From Deltaproteobacteria bacterium (GTDB lineage: Bacteria > Bdellovibrionota_B > Oligoflexia > Oligoflexales > Bog-1112), in contig CANJLI010000019.1 in the NCBI GenBank assembly GCA_947475005.1, positions 1 through 36,398 of the forward strand: a DNA stretch of 36,398 nt, in the 5' to 3' direction. This document shows, piece by piece, positions 32,509 through 36,398 of this stretch; the stretch's first letter is position 1, and every line of letters begins with the position of its first letter. The position numbers were made by a program, and so were the translations under genes. The notes beneath the pieces were generated by a model, which was not told the origin of the DNA, ran no database searches, and was given only the letters and a program-made list of their open reading frames with translations.

Positions 32509-32558
32509 GGTGTCCCCTTGCCGGACTCTGGTCGGGGACACTCGCATCGGGTGTCCCC
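32509..32558. repeat. GGGGACAC-family hairpin after recA
   Basis: The right arm 32534-32558 is the same 25-base sequence (GGGGACACTCGCATCGGG plus TGTCCCC) as at 23507-23531, and GGTGTCCCC lies on the left at 32509-32517. The two short ends can pair around CTTGCCGGACTCTGGTC. It is located between recA and the convergent nucleotidase gene. Confidence 0.75.
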
Positions 32559-32585
32559 ATAGGAGACCTCTCAACCTGAAGTATC

Positions 32586-34034
32586 CTACCCCAGCGTCTC
32601 GTGGGGCAATTGCTCCTTCGCTGCCAAAAATCTCTTATACGGACTATAGAACCGCAGGTTGCTTACGCGGGAGGTGTACAAGCACCCGTAGGAATCCAGT
32701 TGGTTTGCGAAACGAGACCGCTCGAGTCCCACCTTCATCAGCTCCCCCCACACGGGGTGAAACCCAGCCTCTCGTTTGGCTGTGAGTGCCTTGATGTGAA
32801 TTTCTAGATTTTTAAGTGCCGTTATTTTCGTGTCAAATTCAGCCTGCAGCCTCTCATTATCTACAGCTTCATGTTCCTTGCTCTCTTTTTCTGCGTAGAG
32901 AAGGTGCCGCTTATTGGCAGCCAGTTTGGATCGAATTTTTTGCAACTCTTCATCTAACTTTTCTTTTTCTGCAATCTGCTCATAAATTTCATCCAAAGCA
33001 CCTGCAAATTGGGTGAGCTTAGCAATTTCTGCCTCTAGCTCCTCAATAATCACAAGGGTTCTCCAGTTGAGGCTCCCCTTAGAATGGATAATATCCCCGT
33101 AAATATGATCCCCTACATAGAGGATCTCATCACCTCGATATCCTGTGGTTTGCTCAAACAAGGTGGCATTGCCACCATGATAAATTCGATTGGGATGGAA
33201 GGCTCCCTCATGGATCTTCAACAGATTGGAAGTCTCCACCACCTCAAAGAACGGTTGGGTACCACTAAAAAAAGTGGGTTTCCCCGCTCCTACGATAATG
33301 AGGTCCCAATACTCTTTCCAATGAGAAAAAGCCTCGTGAGCATCATTTAAAATAAATCCCATAATCTCGTTGGTATAATCGTAGCGAGAGTTAGTGAGCA
33401 AAAATAGAAATTTCTCTGCATCTCGAAGTCGCAACAAGGTAATCGGCAACGACTTGTCTCGTATGATGTATTTTCCGATGTCTTTCAATACTTCATTTTT
33501 GATACTGCCATCTCGATGACACAAATCGATAAAAGAACGAAGATCTTGGTAAACTTCCAGAAAACTTTTTTTAATTTGTTTGGGATGTTGATTCATAAAA
33601 TCTACAATTTCAACAAACAGCTGGACTTCACTCAATGCAAAAAAAGAATCCAAGGACAGGAAATCTTGAGCTCGAAAACTTCGTTTGTTATAAAGCTCGT
33701 AGCGTTCCTCTTTGGTTAGTTCCCGATAACCATGGTAGGCTTTTTTCACATACTTATGCCCATCTACTTTGAGTAAATTCCCATTTTTATGATCTACCAA
33801 AAGGCCCCGAATTAAGAAGTTCGGTTTAAACTCGAGCTGGAGTAACGCTTGTGGATAACCTGCTTCGATAAATTTTTCCAACGTCTTTCGAAAGGCGAGA
33901 TTCTCGAAGGTCTCTCGTATATAGGGAGCCAAAGTATGATCCATATCAAAGCCCACCAATTTGATGGAGCCAAAATTTAAGGAACGGTTCACATAGATGC
34001 GATGTTCCTTTGTAATCCCGTGTTTATATGTCAT
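32586..34034 (-). CDS. cN-II-type HAD-superfamily 5'-nucleotidase
   Basis: A 482-residue protein. The start at 34034 is chosen because AAGGAA lies seven bases upstream; an upstream frame to 34145 overlaps the next gene. HAD motif I GFDMDHTLAPY with nucleophile Asp30 and acid/base Asp32 is near the N-terminus; LLTNSRYDYT (motif II), a Lys/Asp motif and YVGDHIYGDI (motif III/IV) follow. These fit the purine 5'-nucleotidase (cN-II) family, found in eukaryotes and in bacteria such as Bdellovibrio and Legionella. The last ~130 residues include a coiled coil. It dephosphorylates IMP/GMP-type nucleotides if like the family. Confidence 0.88.
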   Translation of the reverse strand: MTYKHGITKEHRIYVNRSLNFGSIKLVGFDMDHTLAPYIRETFENLAFRKTLEKFIEAGYPQALLQLEFKPNFLIRGLLVDHKNGNLLKVDGHKYVKKAYHGYRELTKEERYELYNKRSFRAQDFLSLDSFFALSEVQLFVEIVDFMNQHPKQIKKSFLEVYQDLRSFIDLCHRDGSIKNEVLKDIGKYIIRDKSLPITLLRLRDAEKFLFLLTNSRYDYTNEIMGFILNDAHEAFSHWKEYWDLIIVGAGKPTFFSGTQPFFEVVETSNLLKIHEGAFHPNRIYHGGNATLFEQTTGYRGDEILYVGDHIYGDIIHSKGSLNWRTLVIIEELEAEIAKLTQFAGALDEIYEQIAEKEKLDEELQKIRSKLAANKRHLLYAEKESKEHEAVDNERLQAEFDTKITALKNLEIHIKALTAKREAGFHPVWGELMKVGLERSRFANQLDSYGCLYTSRVSNLRFYSPYKRFLAAKEQLPHETLG

Positions 34035-34045
34035 ATCGGTTCCTT

Positions 34046-35110
34046 CTAGAAAGAATGGGAAAATGGACGAAGGAGCTCGTCTCGCACCTCTCTCTTCTGC
34101 CATGCACGACCCAGCACGCCAAAAAAACTGAGCTGTACATCCCAACTGTGATTTTGACTCATCGTATCATAAGTCGATCGAACTTCCCCCTGTACCCACC
34201 AAAAAGAATAGAAATTCCAGCGAAGTGCTGCTGAACCTCTCTTGTACTCTCCTTTTGGCTGATACGATACAGGATGAGACCGTTGCCACTGGGTCTGTTG
34301 CATCCGAATGCGAGGAAAGACATATTCTTTCCGTCCCCATCCTACGAAAATCGGTACTTCTACAGTGTGTTTACGTAGTTGTGCATAAAGACCTAGCTGA
34401 TCTTCCTTGCGATCTTGCCAAAAATCATTGCATCGAAAATACAGACGTTGTGCCTGTAGAGCTACGTATTGTCCCTGCCAAAAAATTTCTTGCACCACAC
34501 CAAAACTGACCTGCCTTTCTTTTTTATTCCAGGTCTGATAACTAAGCCATGGATCTTCCTCATTGAATTTTTTTTGCAAGATCCCGTATAAAATCGATTG
34601 AGTAGAGGCATTCCATGCATAGGCCACCCAGGGGTAAAGAGACTGGCTATGAAGAATGTTGCGGTAGGCCTCAGTTTGCGTGCCCCCTTTTTTACCCTGC
34701 AAAACCCAGCTATAAAATCCAAACAAACCGAGTGTCCACTGAGAGGAAATGGAGAAAAGTACGCTTGGCGACAGGCGATGTTCCCGTTGCAATACCGTCG
34801 TATCTTTTCCCACCCCTGATTGTGCAATCCAATGCTGCAAGTAATCGTAGTCTGATTCAATATAGAGAGCCCCCAACTGCACGCGTGGCAATCCAAATCC
34901 CAGTTGCCCCTCTCCTCGAACCTCTTTTTCCACCCCAGTAGAGTAGGAGGTGGTAGAAAAAAAACCGCCTCCCATTCGCAGCAAGGCAGAGTACAATAGA
35001 GGAACTGCTGTGGGGGGAGAGCTTCGATCGAGGGCCAAGAGACCTTGGGCAGGGCGCAGATCCTGGCTCCAGAGTAGCAGAAAAAAATACAGAATCCGGA
35101 TTGGATACAT
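34046..35110 (-). CDS. Predicted outer-membrane beta-barrel protein
   Basis: A 354-residue protein with an N-terminal signal-like segment (ILYFFLLLWSQDL), then repeated strands rich in Gln, Tyr and Trp (QWTLGLFGFYSWVLQG, QYVALQAQRLYF) and a C-terminal Phe in RPFSHSF. This suggests a barrel of perhaps 12 or more strands. It starts 63 bp from the divergent PP2C gene and ends 11 bp before the nucleotidase start, so the two minus-strand genes may be cotranscribed. No family recognised. Confidence 0.6.
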   Translation of the reverse strand: MYPIRILYFFLLLWSQDLRPAQGLLALDRSSPPTAVPLLYSALLRMGGGFFSTTSYSTGVEKEVRGEGQLGFGLPRVQLGALYIESDYDYLQHWIAQSGVGKDTTVLQREHRLSPSVLFSISSQWTLGLFGFYSWVLQGKKGGTQTEAYRNILHSQSLYPWVAYAWNASTQSILYGILQKKFNEEDPWLSYQTWNKKERQVSFGVVQEIFWQGQYVALQAQRLYFRCNDFWQDRKEDQLGLYAQLRKHTVEVPIFVGWGRKEYVFPRIRMQQTQWQRSHPVSYQPKGEYKRGSAALRWNFYSFWWVQGEVRSTYDTMSQNHSWDVQLSFFGVLGRAWQKREVRDELLRPFSHSF

Positions 35111-35173
35111 GCGAGAACCCCAAGTACCAGGTTAAAGAAGCTATTTGACGGATATATAAGGAAATCTAGAGAC

Positions 35174-35890
35174 ATGCATATTGAAATCAGTGGAAAAAGC
35201 GATATTGGTAAAAAAAGAACCACCAACGAAGATGCCTTCCTCATCGATACGGATCACAATCTGGTCATCGTGGCGGATGGTGTCGGCGGATTACAAGCAG
35301 GCCAAGTTGCCTCTCAACTTGCGGTGCAAGAAATTCACGCCCATCTACAGGGACAAATTTTTACCCCTGAGGAGCTTAGTACCTCCGTTCAAAGAGCCAA
35401 TCTAGCTGTCTATCAAGCAGGCCTTGGGAATCCCAATCAAGCGGGGATGGCAACCACGGTAAATACCGTGGTCTTCTTCCAGGGGCATGTACATATCGCC
35501 CACGTAGGCGACAGTCGCACCTATCGATTCCGCCAAGGAAAATTGGAAGCGATGACCCAAGACCACAACGTAAAAACATTTCTTGCCAACGGATGGCTTA
35601 CAGCAGAACAAATCGATGATCGACTGTCGAAGGAAGCTCTAATGCGTGCAGTAGGTATGGAACCCACCTGCATCGTGGATCTCTATGCATTTGATTTGGC
35701 CGCACAGGATATATGGCTAACAGCCACAGACGGTCTCTTTGGCATGGTCGCTCACAAAAGGATGGAGGAGATCCTCCTGCAGCACGGTACCCATTTAGAT
35801 CGGGCTCTCGCTGCCCTGGTGGATGAGGCAAATGCCAATGGGGGACGAGATAATATTACTGCCGTATTGGCTTACGTAGCTGAGATTTAG
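35174..35890 (+). CDS. PP2C-family Ser/Thr protein phosphatase (Stp/PrpC type)
   Basis: A 238-residue phosphatase with all PPM motifs intact: NED (18-20), VADGVGG (33-39), GDSR (112-115), TDG (185-187) and RDN (225-227). The length is that of the bacterial Stp1/PrpC group, which usually reverses Hanks-type kinases. It is cytoplasmic. It differs from the PP2C gene at 442 by keeping the GDSR Arg and lacking the N-terminal extension, so the two are distant paralogues. No kinase is next to it. The 3' flank carries the same hairpin repeat as the other PP2C gene. Ribosome site AAGGAA is about ten bases upstream. Confidence 0.93.
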   Translation: MHIEISGKSDIGKKRTTNEDAFLIDTDHNLVIVADGVGGLQAGQVASQLAVQEIHAHLQGQIFTPEELSTSVQRANLAVYQAGLGNPNQAGMATTVNTVVFFQGHVHIAHVGDSRTYRFRQGKLEAMTQDHNVKTFLANGWLTAEQIDDRLSKEALMRAVGMEPTCIVDLYAFDLAAQDIWLTATDGLFGMVAHKRMEEILLQHGTHLDRALAALVDEANANGGRDNITAVLAYVAEI

Positions 35891-36250
35891 GTTTTTTCTT
35901 TTTCTGGGAAACCAGCTGCGCAGTTTTCCCAGACCCTTCCTTGCTTCGCAAAGGGAGAGTGGGTGGATTCCTTTCGGTTACCATGTTAGATGCCAAGGCC
36001 GGCGCTCAGGCAGATTCTTCCCGACTCTCTCAATCGCAGAGTAAGCCCCAGTCATGGAATCCAAAACGTCCGCTGCGATTTCGACCCGCCGGGATCCCTC
36101 TACCTGGCTGCCCTTGGCCCCTTAAATGTTAACCAAAAGGAATCCCACCGCTCTCTCCTGTAGCTACCAGAAACCCCCAGTAGCAGCGAGAGAACGGAGA
36201 TACATTTCTAGAATGGCGCGTCAAGGGCAGCCGCTTGGGGGGACCTACCC
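35890..36250. repeat. Right copy of the ~360-bp repeat, inverted relative to 33-420
   Basis: Begins directly after the PP2C stop with a pyrimidine-rich tract, a 9-bp hairpin (35903-35911 with 35925-35933, loop CCAGCTGCGCAGT) and continues through AAGGGAGAGTG, TCGCAGAG, TACCTGGCTGCCCTTGG, a CTCTC...GAGAG palindrome (about 36156-36194) and AGGGCAGCCGCTTGGGG. The reverse complement tracks 33-420 in order. The remaining 36251-36398 is AT-rich with no gene or structure that I can support. Confidence 0.7.
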
Positions 36251-36398
36251 CTACCGCATCTCCAGTTATTTTGTATGGTGATCTTGTTTCCCAAGTGGCT
36301 CAACCCTTTCAGGTATCTCTGAAAATATTCTAGGTTTAAAACTAGCTCTGACAACTGTATTGAAATCGTAACACATTGATATTAAATGTATATTTATC

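Noticed and set aside
1..36398. CRISPR array among the many repeats.
   Set aside because: Repeats are dispersed palindromes of several families; no regularly spaced direct repeats with unique spacers, and no cas genes.
1..36398. tRNA or rRNA genes.
   Set aside because: No cloverleaf with a recognisable T-arm or rRNA motif was seen; the GTCATCCC palindromes look tRNA-like only in having several stems.

Overview
This window looks like a chromosome segment of a Gram-negative, didermic bacterium of moderate GC content. It carries Sec-exported lipoproteins, several outer-membrane beta-barrels ending in Phe, a futalosine-pathway menaquinone gene (mqnD), a complete aerotolerance-type MoxR/Bat operon, recA and pspA. 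A lipoprotein with a DUF1554-like C-terminus recalls Leptospira-type spirochaetes. The cN-II-type 5'-nucleotidase and RecA would also fit a Bdellovibrionota or Myxococcota relative. I do not assign a taxon. Dense palindromic intergenic repeats, gene remnants and several eukaryote-like proteins (bZIP-like proteins, a CHT1-like symporter, a small Ser/Thr kinase, a short-form S-adenosylhomocysteine hydrolase) suggest a host-associated organism, but that is inference.

Layout. 1-441: repeat, the inverted partner of 35890-36250. 442-1922: kinase then PP2C phosphatase, minus strand. 1923-5185: AT-rich leader, a MITE-like element, then four small secreted proteins and one decayed copy. Two of the four have a canonical bZIP basic signature (N-R-x-A-A-x-x-x-R) followed by a zipper in exact register, and a third has a perfect zipper with a degenerate basic part. 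5270-7009: lipoprotein, CPCGCG outer-membrane protein and thioredoxin-like protein, translationally coupled. 7080-9065: RRM protein and a convergent choline-transporter-like symporter. 9248-14910: FN3/DUF1554 lipoprotein, small Cys-rich secreted protein, Rieske protein, mqnD, a beta-barrel and ahcY. 15103-23269: eight-gene moxR-bat operon on the minus strand, with overlapping starts and stops. 23270-24566: duplicated moxR 5' end, hairpin repeats, a truncated MITE and a frameshifted pseudogene. 24567-27298: pspA with three uncharacterised partners. 27299-27726: repeats, including a (CTT)n/(GAA)n hairpin. 27727-35890: small secreted protein, large HEXXH protease/barrel protein, recA, 5'-nucleotidase, beta-barrel, second PP2C. 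35891-36398: repeat and featureless AT-rich end.

How it fits together. The Bat operon probably forms an inner-membrane/periplasmic VWA-TPR complex driven by the MoxR ATPase, and pspA and partners guard the membrane. Kinase plus PP2C genes suggest Ser/Thr signalling. The most striking part is the secreted bZIP-like cluster. Its architecture (signal peptide, acidic/hydrophobic segment, linker, basic region, leucine zipper) resembles eukaryotic transcription factors carrying an export signal. These could be host-nucleus-directed effectors, or periplasmic coiled-coil proteins that converged on the motif. Sequence alone cannot decide.
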